Below, piece by piece: positions 16,609-25,103 of a DNA stretch of 64,000 bases. The notes under the pieces were generated by a model, which saw only the letters and a list, made by a program, of their open reading frames with translations, did no database searches and was not told the DNA's origin. This stretch comes from Ruminococcus hominis (GTDB taxonomy: Bacteria; Bacillota; Clostridia; Lachnospirales; Lachnospiraceae): positions 1,550,001-1,614,000 of the forward strand of contig NZ_JACOPE010000001.1 in NCBI RefSeq assembly GCF_014287355.1. Reading direction: 5' to 3'. The translations under genes were made by a program, and so were the position numbers. Numbering within the stretch: the stretch's first letter is position 1; every line of letters begins with the position of its first letter.

Positions 16609-19462
16609 GCGATTCATAAAGCGTATAAAAGAAAAGGGACATCAGTTAGTAGAGTCCAGATTATTTATATTGATTCTGTTATTTATTATACTTTCTGCGG
16701 TTCTTATAGGTAGACTATTTTATCTTCAAATTGTAAAAGGCGAGTATTATCTCAGCAACTATAAACTCCAGATTCGAAAAACAAGAGAGATTGCAGGTAC
16801 ACGTGGAAACATCTATGACAGAAATGGAAATTTACTTGCATATAATGAACTTGCATATTCTGTTACACTGGAGGATGATATTCCATCTGACGAGAATCGA
16901 AATACGACATTAAACCAGACATTGGAAAATGTGATTAATATTGTTGAAGCACATGGAGATTCTGTTATCAGTGATTTTGGAATTGTTTTAGATTCAGCCG
17001 GAAACTATCAATTCTCAAAGACAGATGAAACTTCAAGACTTCGCTTTATAGCAGATGTCTATGGCAAAACATATGTAGATGACTTGACTGAAAAACAAAA
17101 GAATGCAACACCGGATGATTTAATGCACTATCTATGTACAGATGATATTTATGGATATGGTATTGATGATACGAGTGAGGATAAGGCTCACATACTAAAA
17201 TTGGTAAATTTGCGTTATGCAATCAATTTGAACAGTTTTCAGAAGTATATTCCAACTGTTCTTGCTTCAGACGTCAGTGATGAGACTGCAGCAGCAATCA
17301 TGGAAAATCTGGATATGTTAGAAGGCGTCAATATAGAAGAAGAATCATTACGTCGATATACTGACAGCAAATATTTTGCATCTATTATTGGGTATACAGG
17401 AAAAATATCACAGGATGAATATGATTCTTTGGATAAAAAATCAAAAAAGAAATATTCATTATCTGACATTGTTGGTAAATCAGGATTGGAGCAGACACTT
17501 GACCAGACATTACAGGGCGCAAAAGGAAGTAAAATTTTTTACGTGGACAGTGTGGGAAAAGTAACCGACGTTGTAAGTTACAAAGAACCAGGTGCAGGAA
17601 ATGACGTTTATTTGACAATAGATAAGGACTTGCAGGAAGAAACATATCAGCTGCTTGAAGAAAAAATAGCGGGTATTGTATTGTCAAAACTTCGTAATGT
17701 TATGAATTATGATCCTAGTACAGTAGACGATTCCAAAGAAATCATTATTCCGGTAGATGATGCCTATAATGCTTTTATTGCAAATGAAATCATTGATGAA
17801 GCTCATTTCTCAGCAGCTAATGCAGGACAGACAGAACAGGAAGTATATGCTGTGTTTGCAGCGAAAAAAACGTCTGCTATTGAAAGTATTATAAATGAAT
17901 TAAATGGTGGAACAGCATATAAAGATCTTCCGGATGAAATGAAAGCATATGAAGATTATATAGAACAAGTACTGCGAGATAAGTCAGGCATTCTTGTCGC
18001 AGATTCAATTGATACATCAGATGAAACATATCAGGCATGGGCAAAACAGGAAACAATCACATTAAATCAATATTTGAACTATGCGATTTCAAAAAACTGG
18101 GTTGATAGTTCAAAGCTTAGTAACTATATTTCCTCTGAAAAATATTCAGATGCATCTGAGGTGTATCAGGCAATTTTAAGATATTTACAAGATTATTTGA
18201 GTTCAGATATAAATTTCGACAAACTTCTCTATAAATATCTTATAAAATCAAGTGGAATCAGCGGAGCGCAGATTTGTGCAATTGTATATGAACAGGGAGT
18301 ACTTCCTATGGATGAAGCTGCTTACAATGGTTTGCGTTCAGGAACAGTTGATTCGTATTCTTGGTTGTATAGTAAAATTCAAAATCTGGAGATTACTCCG
18401 GGCCAGTTGGCTCTAGAACCATGTACAGGCTCTGCGGTGGTGAGCGATCCCAATACCGGTGAAGTCCTGGCATGTGTATCTTATCCGGGCTATGATAACA
18501 ATCGTCTGGCTAACACAATGGATTCAGCTTATTACAATCAGCTGGTAACCGGACTTTCCAGACCATTTTATAATAATGCAACTCAGGAAAAAACAGCACC
18601 GGGATCTACTTATAAGATGGTTTCTTCTATTGCAGGACTGACGGAAGGCGTAATAACCGGAAGCACATACTTAAATTGTTCCGGAATTTTTGACAAGGTA
18701 ACACCAAGTCCGAAATGTTGGGCATATCCAAATGCACATGGAGATTTGACAATCGTCGATGCACTTAAAGTGTCATGTAATAACTTTTTCTATGAAGTCG
18801 GATATGAACTGGGAACAGATGCAGAAGGAAATTATGACAGTGATCTTGGAGTAGAAAAGCTTGCAAAATATGCAAAAGAATTTGGGCTTGGCGAAACAAG
18901 TGGATTGGAAATACCAGAGTCGGAACCGCAGATTTCGGACCAATATGCTGTACAGTCTGCAATTGGACAAGGTACAAATAACTATACAGTAAGTCAGTTG
19001 AATCGTTATGTTGCGACAGTGGCAAATCGAGGAACAGTATATAAGCTTACATTAATAGATAAAACAACAGATTCAAATGGAAAAATTATTAAAGAATATG
19101 AACCAACTGTTGTAAATACCATGGATGAGATATCGTCTAATTCCTGGGATCTTGTACATCAAGGAATGATCAGTATGGTACAATATGATGCAACATTTAG
19201 CGGACTTGATTTTTCGATGGCTGGAAAAACAGGTACAGCACAGCAAAGTACCGTACATCCTGACCATGCACTATTTGTCGGATTTGCTCCGGCAGAAAAA
19301 CCTGAAATTGCACTTGCTATTCGTATTGCGAATGGATATAGTTCTTCTTATGCGGCAGAAATCGGCAGAGATATTGTGCGTGCAAAATTTAACTTGACAG
19401 ATAAGGCAGAACTGGTTACAGGACATGCTGCAGGTCTCGGAACAGCGATAGCGGGAGATTAA
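16601..19462 (+). CDS. mrdA: penicillin-binding protein 2 (elongation-specific transpeptidase), unusually long
   Basis: 953 residues if started at TTG 16601, which has AAAAGGAG 11 bases upstream; GTG 16589 lies on top of that site and is less likely. It has an N-terminal membrane helix (about 24-44), a dimerisation/pedestal domain with A-G-T-R-G-N-I-Y-D-R-N-G-N-L-L-A-Y, and a transpeptidase domain with S669-T-Y-K, S725-C-N and K876-T-G. Between V-Y-L-T-I-D-K-D-L-Q and A-V-V-S-D-P-N-T-G there are about 250 mostly helical, acidic residues. Usual PBP2 proteins of 600-720 residues lack this. It cross-links septal-independent peptidoglycan with RodA, encoded downstream. Confidence 0.93.
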   Translation: MFKRFIKRIKEKGHQLVESRLFILILLFIILSAVLIGRLFYLQIVKGEYYLSNYKLQIRKTREIAGTRGNIYDRNGNLLAYNELAYSVTLEDDIPSDENRNTTLNQTLENVINIVEAHGDSVISDFGIVLDSAGNYQFSKTDETSRLRFIADVYGKTYVDDLTEKQKNATPDDLMHYLCTDDIYGYGIDDTSEDKAHILKLVNLRYAINLNSFQKYIPTVLASDVSDETAAAIMENLDMLEGVNIEEESLRRYTDSKYFASIIGYTGKISQDEYDSLDKKSKKKYSLSDIVGKSGLEQTLDQTLQGAKGSKIFYVDSVGKVTDVVSYKEPGAGNDVYLTIDKDLQEETYQLLEEKIAGIVLSKLRNVMNYDPSTVDDSKEIIIPVDDAYNAFIANEIIDEAHFSAANAGQTEQEVYAVFAAKKTSAIESIINELNGGTAYKDLPDEMKAYEDYIEQVLRDKSGILVADSIDTSDETYQAWAKQETITLNQYLNYAISKNWVDSSKLSNYISSEKYSDASEVYQAILRYLQDYLSSDINFDKLLYKYLIKSSGISGAQICAIVYEQGVLPMDEAAYNGLRSGTVDSYSWLYSKIQNLEITPGQLALEPCTGSAVVSDPNTGEVLACVSYPGYDNNRLANTMDSAYYNQLVTGLSRPFYNNATQEKTAPGSTYKMVSSIAGLTEGVITGSTYLNCSGIFDKVTPSPKCWAYPNAHGDLTIVDALKVSCNNFFYEVGYELGTDAEGNYDSDLGVEKLAKYAKEFGLGETSGLEIPESEPQISDQYAVQSAIGQGTNNYTVSQLNRYVATVANRGTVYKLTLIDKTTDSNGKIIKEYEPTVVNTMDEISSNSWDLVHQGMISMVQYDATFSGLDFSMAGKTGTAQQSTVHPDHALFVGFAPAEKPEIALAIRIANGYSSSYAAEIGRDIVRAKFNLTDKAELVTGHAAGLGTAIAGD

Positions 19463-19490
19463 GAAATAAATTGCAGGAGGATTGACAAGA

Positions 19491-20282
19491 ATGGGTGAGG
19501 TAATTGTCATTACATCAGGAAAAGGCGGTGTTGGTAAAACAACAACGACAGCAAATATCGGAATAGGGCTTGCATCAAAGGGCAAGAAGGTTGTAGTCAT
19601 TGATACAGACTTAGGACTTCGGAATCTTGATGTTGTCATGGGATTGGAAAATCGTATTGTATATAATCTGGTAGATGTAATCTCAGGTGGATGTAGGATG
19701 AAGCAGGCATTGATCAAGGACAAGCGTTTTCCAGAGTTATATTTACTTCCTTCGGCACAGACAAAAGATAAGTCAGCGGTGTCACCGGAACAAATGCGAA
19801 AGCTGATCAGTGAATTAAAGATGGAATTTGATTACATTTTACTTGATTGTCCTGCAGGGATTGAACAAGGATTTAAAAATGCAATTGCGGGTGCTAACAG
19901 AGCAATTGTTGTAACCACCCCGGAAGTTTCCGCTATCCGTGATGCAGATCGTATTATAGGTCTTCTAGAAGCGAACGGAATTGCAAAAAAAGAGTTACTG
20001 ATCAATAAGCTTCGCGTTGACATGGTACGAAGAGGCGATATGATGTCAGTCGAAGACGTGACAGAAATTCTGGCAATTCCGCTTCTAGGAGTAATTCCGG
20101 ACGATGAGCAGGTTGTAATTGCAACAAATCAGGGGGAAGCTGTAATTGGGGAGTCCGGCGTTGCAGGGAAGGCATATAGTAATATTTGTCAGCGAATTTT
20201 AGGTGAAGAGATACAAATACCGGATTTTAACAGACCAGAAGGAATCCTTTCCCGTTTTAAACATATATTTGTAAAAAATTAG
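19491..20282 (+). CDS. minD: septum site-determining ATPase MinD
   Basis: 263 residues. The deviant Walker A is G-K-G-G-V-G-K-T-T near residues 10-18, followed by D-T-D-L-G-L-R-N-L-D, D-C-P-A-G-I-E and a C-terminal amphipathic helix (G-I-L-S-R-F-K-H-I-F) for membrane binding. MinD recruits MinC to block polar Z-rings. ATG 19491 is chosen since GCAGGAGG ends ten bases before it; TTG 19482 is too close. minC, often located just before minD, is absent between PBP2 and minD. Confidence 0.96.
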   Translation: MGEVIVITSGKGGVGKTTTTANIGIGLASKGKKVVVIDTDLGLRNLDVVMGLENRIVYNLVDVISGGCRMKQALIKDKRFPELYLLPSAQTKDKSAVSPEQMRKLISELKMEFDYILLDCPAGIEQGFKNAIAGANRAIVVTTPEVSAIRDADRIIGLLEANGIAKKELLINKLRVDMVRRGDMMSVEDVTEILAIPLLGVIPDDEQVVIATNQGEAVIGESGVAGKAYSNICQRILGEEIQIPDFNRPEGILSRFKHIFVKN

Positions 20283-20295
20283 GAGGCTGCAATAT

Positions 20296-20490
20296 ATGAG
20301 TGTGCCATCTGTTGAGATTGCAAAAGAAAGAGTACGGTCATTAGTTGTAGCCGATAGAATGAAATGTACACCTGATATAGTAGAGAAAATGTCAAATGAT
20401 ATATATATTGCAATTTCTAAATATATTGATATTAAACCAGAACAGTTGGATATCGAAATTTCAAGATCAGATATACATATAAAACTATAG
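20296..20490 (+). CDS. minE: MinE-like cell division topological factor, N-terminally short
   Basis: 64 residues; typical MinE proteins have 80-90. The part present matches the MinD-binding/beta region: V-E-I-A-K-E-R-V-R-S-L-V-V-A-D-R, then I-Y-I-A-I-S-K-Y-I-D-I and L-D-I-E-I. The protein starts about where E. coli MinE residue 10-12 would be, so the amphipathic membrane-targeting N-terminus is missing. The acidic C-terminal tail is also gone. ATG 20296 with AGGAGG at 20281-20286 is a firm start, because the minD stop lies immediately upstream in the gap. It should stimulate MinD ATPase if functional. Confidence 0.85.
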   Translation: MSVPSVEIAKERVRSLVVADRMKCTPDIVEKMSNDIYIAISKYIDIKPEQLDIEISRSDIHIKL

Positions 20491-20500
20491 GAGAAAAAAA

Positions 20501-21631
20501 GTGAAATTTTTTATTAAAAAGCTTAAACAGCAATATCATATACAAGATTATAATTTTATTTTAATTGCACTTGTTCTTGCAATATCTATTGTTGGAATTT
20601 TTGTTGTAGGAAGCGCAAAAGATTCATATCAATTTAAACAACTACTTGGAGTACTTATTGGATTTGTTGCGATGGTGATTGTTTCATTGATTGATTATGA
20701 GTGGATATTAAAATTTTACTGGTTATTATACATCGTTAATTTAGTATTACTTGTAGCAGTGCTTTTATTCGGTGTTGAGGCAAATGGTGCAACCAGATGG
20801 TTGAATTTAGGATTTATTCAATTTCAGCCATCTGATCTGACTAAAATTTTAATGATTTTATTCTATGCACAATTTTTAAAGAAACGACATCGGGTAATCA
20901 ATGATAAGTGGACGATCATCCAGGGCGTTGCACTTATCCTTCCGTCTTTAGCATTGATTTACGAGCAGCCTAACTTATCAAACACCATCTGTCTGGGCTT
21001 ATTGTTCTGTGTATTGATGTTTGTAGGCGGTTTGAGTTACAAATTTATAGGAACAGTATTGGCAATCGTAGTTCCAATAGCAGTGATTTTGTTTGTGATT
21101 GTCATACAGCCAAATCAACCATTACTTCATGGATATCAGCAAAACCGAATTCTTGCATGGCTGGAGCCAGAGAAATATGAATCGGATGAAGCATATCAGC
21201 AACTAAATTCTGTTATGGCAATTGGGTCAGGACAACTAACCGGTAAAGGCTATAACAGCGATGCGACAACCTCTGTTAAAAATGGAAATTTTATTTCAGA
21301 GCCTCAAACAGATTTTATTTTTGCAATTATTGGTGAAGAATTAGGATTTGTGGGTTGTTGTAGCGTCATTATTTTGCTATTATTAATAGTAATCAGTTGT
21401 ATTTCTGTTGGAATGAGGACGAAAGACGTAAGTGGAAAGCTCATTTGTTCCGGAGTAGCTGCATTGATCGGTATCCAAAGTTTTATTAATATCAGTGTAG
21501 CAACAATGCTATTCCCAAATACCGGAATTTCGCTTCCGTTTGTCAGCTACGGACAGACCTCGGTCGTCTGTTTCTATATTGGAATCGGACTTGTTCTTAA
21601 TGTTGGACTTCAACAGAATAAATACCAGTAA
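20501..21631 (+). CDS. rodA: rod-shape peptidoglycan glycosyltransferase RodA (SEDS family)
   Basis: 376 residues, GTG start with TAGGAG upstream. About ten membrane helices. SEDS motifs visible: G-A-x-R-W-L-N-L-G-F-I-Q-F-Q-P-S-D-L-T-K, a large extracellular loop with G-S-G-Q-L-T-G-K-G, E-P-Q-T-D-F-I-F-A-I-I-G-E-E-L-G-F-V-G and the final L-P-F-V-S-Y-G-Q-T-S. It polymerises lipid II together with PBP2 from the same operon. It starts ten bases after the minE stop. Confidence 0.95.
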   Translation: MKFFIKKLKQQYHIQDYNFILIALVLAISIVGIFVVGSAKDSYQFKQLLGVLIGFVAMVIVSLIDYEWILKFYWLLYIVNLVLLVAVLLFGVEANGATRWLNLGFIQFQPSDLTKILMILFYAQFLKKRHRVINDKWTIIQGVALILPSLALIYEQPNLSNTICLGLLFCVLMFVGGLSYKFIGTVLAIVVPIAVILFVIVIQPNQPLLHGYQQNRILAWLEPEKYESDEAYQQLNSVMAIGSGQLTGKGYNSDATTSVKNGNFISEPQTDFIFAIIGEELGFVGCCSVIILLLLIVISCISVGMRTKDVSGKLICSGVAALIGIQSFINISVATMLFPNTGISLPFVSYGQTSVVCFYIGIGLVLNVGLQQNKYQ

Positions 21632-21647
21632 GAGGAGTGAACTTGTA

Positions 21648-22043
21648 ATGAATATCGGATTAGTAGCACATGATGCAAAAAAGAAACTTATGCAGAATTT
21701 CTGTATTGCATACAGAGGAATATTGAGTAAACATAATCTGTATGCAACGGAAACAACAGGTACGTTGGTTGAGAATGTTACAAACCTAACAATCCATAAA
21801 TATCTTCCTGGACATTTAGGCGGAAAACAGATGTTAGGGGCTCAGATTGAACATAATGATATGGATTTACTTATTTTCTTTAGAGATCCATTAACATCAC
21901 GTTCTCATGAACCGGATGTCAACGATATTGTAAAGTTGTGCGATATCTATAACATACCAATTGCAACAAACATTGCCACTGCAGAGGCTTTGATTCTTGC
22001 ATTAGACAGAGGAGATTTGGATTGGCGTGAAATGTACAAATAA
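21648..22043 (+). CDS. mgsA: methylglyoxal synthase homologue with altered active-site motif
   Basis: 131 residues from ATG 21648 (AGAGGAG upstream); the longer frame overlapping rodA is rejected. The fold signature is intact: I-G-L-V-A-H-D-A-K-K, E-T-T-G-T-L, L-L-I-F-F-R-D-P-L, S-H-E-P-D-V and I-A-T-N-I-A-T-A-E. Methylglyoxal synthase converts dihydroxyacetone phosphate to methylglyoxal. The usual S-G-P-x-G-G-D/E-Q-Q loop reads P-G-H-L-G-G-K60-Q-M, replacing the acidic catalytic residue with lysine. Gly in A-T-G-T-T-G is Glu35. It sits between rodA and a D,D-carboxypeptidase gene. Activity is therefore doubtful and a ligand-binding role is possible. Confidence 0.85.
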   Translation: MNIGLVAHDAKKKLMQNFCIAYRGILSKHNLYATETTGTLVENVTNLTIHKYLPGHLGGKQMLGAQIEHNDMDLLIFFRDPLTSRSHEPDVNDIVKLCDIYNIPIATNIATAEALILALDRGDLDWREMYK

Positions 22044-23103
22044 AAACAAAAAACAGACACAGAATTCTTATGATGCAGCAAGACGAAGAAAGGCGTTGCG
22101 AAAAAGAAGACGAAGACAACAGCAGATAGTAACCGTATTGGTTATTCTTATTTTATGTCTGACGGCTATAGGAATTGCATATTTAATCCATTCAGGATCT
22201 AAGAAAGATTATGTAATTGATTATGAGACGAAAAATTATAATAAAAGCCTATATAAAGGAGATACATTTGCAAAAGATTTATGTGTAACTTCAAACAATG
22301 TCTCATTGGAAGGATATGCAGATGACGATTCTTTGGGGGCTGCCGGTTTATTCGATATTAAAAATAATACAGTACTTTATGCAGACAATATTCATACACA
22401 GTTATATCCGGCTAGTACAACAAAAGTTATGACTGCTTATGTTGCTCTAAAATATGGAAATCTCGATGATATTGTTACAATAAGCGAAAATGCTGTGAAT
22501 TTGGACGCAGATGCACAAGTTTGCGGATTTGAAGCAGGTGATCAGGTGTCAATGTATGATTTAATGAATGGTCTGTTACTTTATTCAGGCAATGATGCAG
22601 CATTGGCAATAGCAGAACATGTTGGTGGAAGTGTAGAAGCTTTTGTTCAGAAAATGAATGAAGAGGCGAAGGCTTTAGGAGCAACTAATACGAATTTTGT
22701 TAATCCACATGGGCTTCATGATCCACAACAGTATACAACAGCTTATGACCTTTATTTAATGTTTAATGCATGCTCGAAGAATCCAACATTTATTGATATT
22801 ATTTCCCAGAAATCCTACTCTGCAACGATTACATCTGCTGATGGAGATCAGTGGACAACAGAGTGGATTCCTACTAATTATTATTCGGCCGGAGAAGCAA
22901 CTCCGCCAGAGGGTGTGAATGTACTTGGAGGTAAAACAGGTACAACTGATGAAGCAGGGTCTTGTGTTATTTTATATAATCAGGATATGGAATCAAACCC
23001 TTACATATCTGTAATAATGGGGGCAGATACAAAGACAATTCTTTACGATGATATGACAGCACTACTCGCTGTAGGAGTTGGAACAAAATCATCAAAAAAT
23101 TAA
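22027..23103 (+). CDS. D-alanyl-D-alanine carboxypeptidase (DacF-like, S11 family)
   Basis: 358 residues from GTG 22027, overlapping the mgsA end by 17 bases, with AGGAG about 12 bases upstream. A lysine/arginine-rich N-terminus leads to a membrane anchor (about 36-56) and the S11 serine-peptidase domain: S130-T-T-K, S187-G-N and K303-T-G. It trims the terminal D-Ala from pentapeptide stems on the outer face. The C-terminal beta-rich domain of larger DacA/DacF proteins is missing. The last base of its TAA stop is also the first base of a palindromic repeat. Confidence 0.92.
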   Translation: MKCTNKNKKQTQNSYDAARRRKALRKRRRRQQQIVTVLVILILCLTAIGIAYLIHSGSKKDYVIDYETKNYNKSLYKGDTFAKDLCVTSNNVSLEGYADDDSLGAAGLFDIKNNTVLYADNIHTQLYPASTTKVMTAYVALKYGNLDDIVTISENAVNLDADAQVCGFEAGDQVSMYDLMNGLLLYSGNDAALAIAEHVGGSVEAFVQKMNEEAKALGATNTNFVNPHGLHDPQQYTTAYDLYLMFNACSKNPTFIDIISQKSYSATITSADGDQWTTEWIPTNYYSAGEATPPEGVNVLGGKTGTTDEAGSCVILYNQDMESNPYISVIMGADTKTILYDDMTALLAVGVGTKSSKN

Positions 23104-23293
23104 TCTCAGTCGAGAAGACTCCCACCTCTTCAGGTGGTGAGTAATAACAAATTTGTCTCAGTTTGTCTCAGTGGGAGTCCAATCTTCGACTGAGATAAAC
23201 GCTCCGCGAGGATGCGCAGTGATTCTGATAGGAATATGTCAGCTTCGCTGACCAGAATCACGCGCCAAGTCTCACGGACGTTCGACTTGAATT
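23103..23293 (+). repeat. palindromic repeat element, copy 1 (191 bp)
   Basis: Begins atctcagtcgagaag and ends cgacttgaatt. Two hairpin modules can be drawn. The first pairs the opening atctcagtcga with tcgactgagat near 23186-23196, with an inner ccacct/aggtgg stem. The second pairs gtgattctg with cagaatcac around a gtcagc/gctgac stem. The same element occurs inverted at 29455-29637 and direct at 60823-61005. This copy carries a tandem 10-base duplication (tttgtctcag at 23152-23161 and 23162-23171) and is the most diverged. It contains no credible reading frame. Confidence 0.9.
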
Positions 23294-23302
23294 AAATATA
23301 GC

Positions 23303-23338
23303 AAAGATGCGGAATCATATTTAATCCGCATCTTTTTT
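23303..23338 (+). terminator. intrinsic terminator, probably bidirectional
   Basis: 23304-23313 (aagatgcgga) pairs with 23325-23334 (tccgcatctt), followed by T residues on the plus strand and preceded by A residues. It separates the plus-strand carboxypeptidase gene from the minus-strand DUF378 gene. Confidence 0.8.
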
Positions 23339-23357
23339 AATGTAGTATTCTAAAATA

Positions 23358-23561
23358 TTATTCAGATATATTTCCTATTCTTCCATACAGGCTAATCAGA
23401 TAGAGCCCACATAATCCTACGAGCGTATAAATGATACGAGAAAGCCAGCTCATATTTCCAAATAAGAATGCAACCAAGTCAAAACGGAAAATTCCAATCA
23501 ATAACCAGTTTAGTGCGCCAATGATTACAAGTGTCAAAGACGTGTTATCAAACCATTTCAT
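23358..23561 (-). CDS. DUF378 domain-containing small membrane protein
   Basis: 67 residues with two transmembrane segments. The pattern A-L-N-W-L-L-I-G-I-F-x-F-D-L-V-A-F-L-F-G and I-I-Y-T-L-V-G-L-C-G-L-Y is the DUF378 signature. Ribosome-binding site AAAGGAGGAAT is very strong. It is the only minus-strand gene in the first 29 kb, placed between the carboxypeptidase and the HlyD-like gene. Function unknown. Confidence 0.82.
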   Translation of the reverse strand: MKWFDNTSLTLVIIGALNWLLIGIFRFDLVAFLFGNMSWLSRIIYTLVGLCGLYLISLYGRIGNISE

Positions 23562-23689
23562 TTAAATTCCTCCTTTTCCAATCAATACTCTTATTATTTG
23601 TTGAAACGCTGGAAATATACATAAAAAAATGTTATACTAGACAAGTTAATGAAGAATAAATTTAAAGGATTTCATTTGAGGAGTCTGAA

Positions 23690-25078
23690 TTGAAACGAAA
23701 AGTAAAGAAAACAATTAATATCCGACATTATAAAAATAAACAGGAAATGAATATAGGAATTGTTCTTTTTGCGTTTATTTTTATTTATCTTGTTGTTACA
23801 ATTTTTACATATGCAACCGCAAAAAGAATATCTGTATATGAAGTACGCGAGGGAAGCATTGTAAAAGATAATTCCTATACCGGACTTGTGATTAGAAAAG
23901 AGCAAGTATTTTATGCAGATGCAAGTGGTTATGTGAATTATTTTCAAGATGAAAATTCCAAGCTTCGAAAAGGTAATAATATTTATGTATTATCCCATAA
24001 TAAGTTAAATATTCCAAGTGGAAATGATACAGAAGGCACCACGCTTACAAATGAAGAGCAAAATAATCTTATTTACAAAATACAGGATTTTAATGAAAGC
24101 TATACGAATGGACATTTTTCATCTGTTTATTCATTAAAAACAGAAATTAATTCGGCATTGCATGGTGCTGCGAATCAGTCAAAAACCTCACAGTTAGATG
24201 CGGTAATTGCCGGAAATTCAGATGTCATTGCTACATATCCAAGTGATTCAGATGGAATACTTGTGTTAAATGTAGATGGTTACGAAAATTTGACAGAAGA
24301 TACTCTTAATAATAAAAATTTTGACAGAAGTAATTATGAGTCTACACAATTGACAGATCAGACAAAAATAAAGGCCGGTGATCCAGTATATAAAGTTGTT
24401 ACGGACGAAAACTGGGATGTTTATATACAACTAGATAAAAAAACAGCAGCCAGTCTTGCAGGCATTCAGTATGTCAAAACGAGGATTAATAAGAATAACG
24501 ATACCATTTGGGCAGATTTAGCAATTGTCAGAAAAGGGGACGACTATTATGGGCATTTAACTTATGATAGTGCAATGATTCAATATTCTAATAGTAGATT
24601 TTTGTCTGTAGAATTGATTCTGGATGATCAGAGTGGATTGAAAATACCTAGAAGTGCAGTGATTGAAAAATTATTTTATACAATTCCGGGCGAGTACCTG
24701 ACGACAAGCGGAAACAGTTCTTCACAGGGAGTGATGATACAAGATGGTGACTCTGTAAAATATCAAACTGTAGATATTTATTATACAGAAGCGGATGGAA
24801 CTGTTTATCTAAATCCGGAAGCTTTTGAATCTGGAACAGTTCTGATTAAGACAGGGGAGTCTGGAACTCAGGAAACATATTCCTTAGGTGATCAAAGAGC
24901 TTTAAAAGGAGTCTTTTGTATTAATAAAGGATATGCCGTATTTAAGACAATTCAAATCCTTTGCGAAAACGATGATTATTATATCATTCAAGAAGGTACA
25001 GCTTATGGCTTGAGCAATTATGATCATATTGTTCAAGACGGGCACTCTGTTACAGAAAATGAAGTAGTATTTCAGTAA
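23690..25078 (+). CDS. HlyD-like membrane-fusion/adaptor protein of unknown function
   Basis: 462 residues from TTG 23690, with GAGGAG correctly spaced upstream. A basic N-terminus precedes one membrane helix (21-42), then E-V-R-E-G-S-I-V and T-G-L-V-I-R-K-E, a barrel-sandwich pattern resembling HlyD/RND adaptor proteins. The central part is low in motifs; the C-terminal part has I-P-R-S-A-V and G-T-V-L-I-K-T-G typical of adaptor beta domains. No transporter gene is adjacent. It starts a run with yggS, sepF and ylmH, so a link to envelope or division is possible but unproved. Confidence 0.7.
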   Translation: MKRKVKKTINIRHYKNKQEMNIGIVLFAFIFIYLVVTIFTYATAKRISVYEVREGSIVKDNSYTGLVIRKEQVFYADASGYVNYFQDENSKLRKGNNIYVLSHNKLNIPSGNDTEGTTLTNEEQNNLIYKIQDFNESYTNGHFSSVYSLKTEINSALHGAANQSKTSQLDAVIAGNSDVIATYPSDSDGILVLNVDGYENLTEDTLNNKNFDRSNYESTQLTDQTKIKAGDPVYKVVTDENWDVYIQLDKKTAASLAGIQYVKTRINKNNDTIWADLAIVRKGDDYYGHLTYDSAMIQYSNSRFLSVELILDDQSGLKIPRSAVIEKLFYTIPGEYLTTSGNSSSQGVMIQDGDSVKYQTVDIYYTEADGTVYLNPEAFESGTVLIKTGESGTQETYSLGDQRALKGVFCINKGYAVFKTIQILCENDDYYIIQEGTAYGLSNYDHIVQDGHSVTENEVVFQ

Positions 25079-25103
25079 GAAAAGATATATGGAGGTTTTC
25101 ATA

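Noticed and set aside
23103..23293. Repeats considered as CRISPR array or tRNA-like elements
   Set aside because: There are only three dispersed copies, no regular spacers, no cas genes and no tRNA fold.
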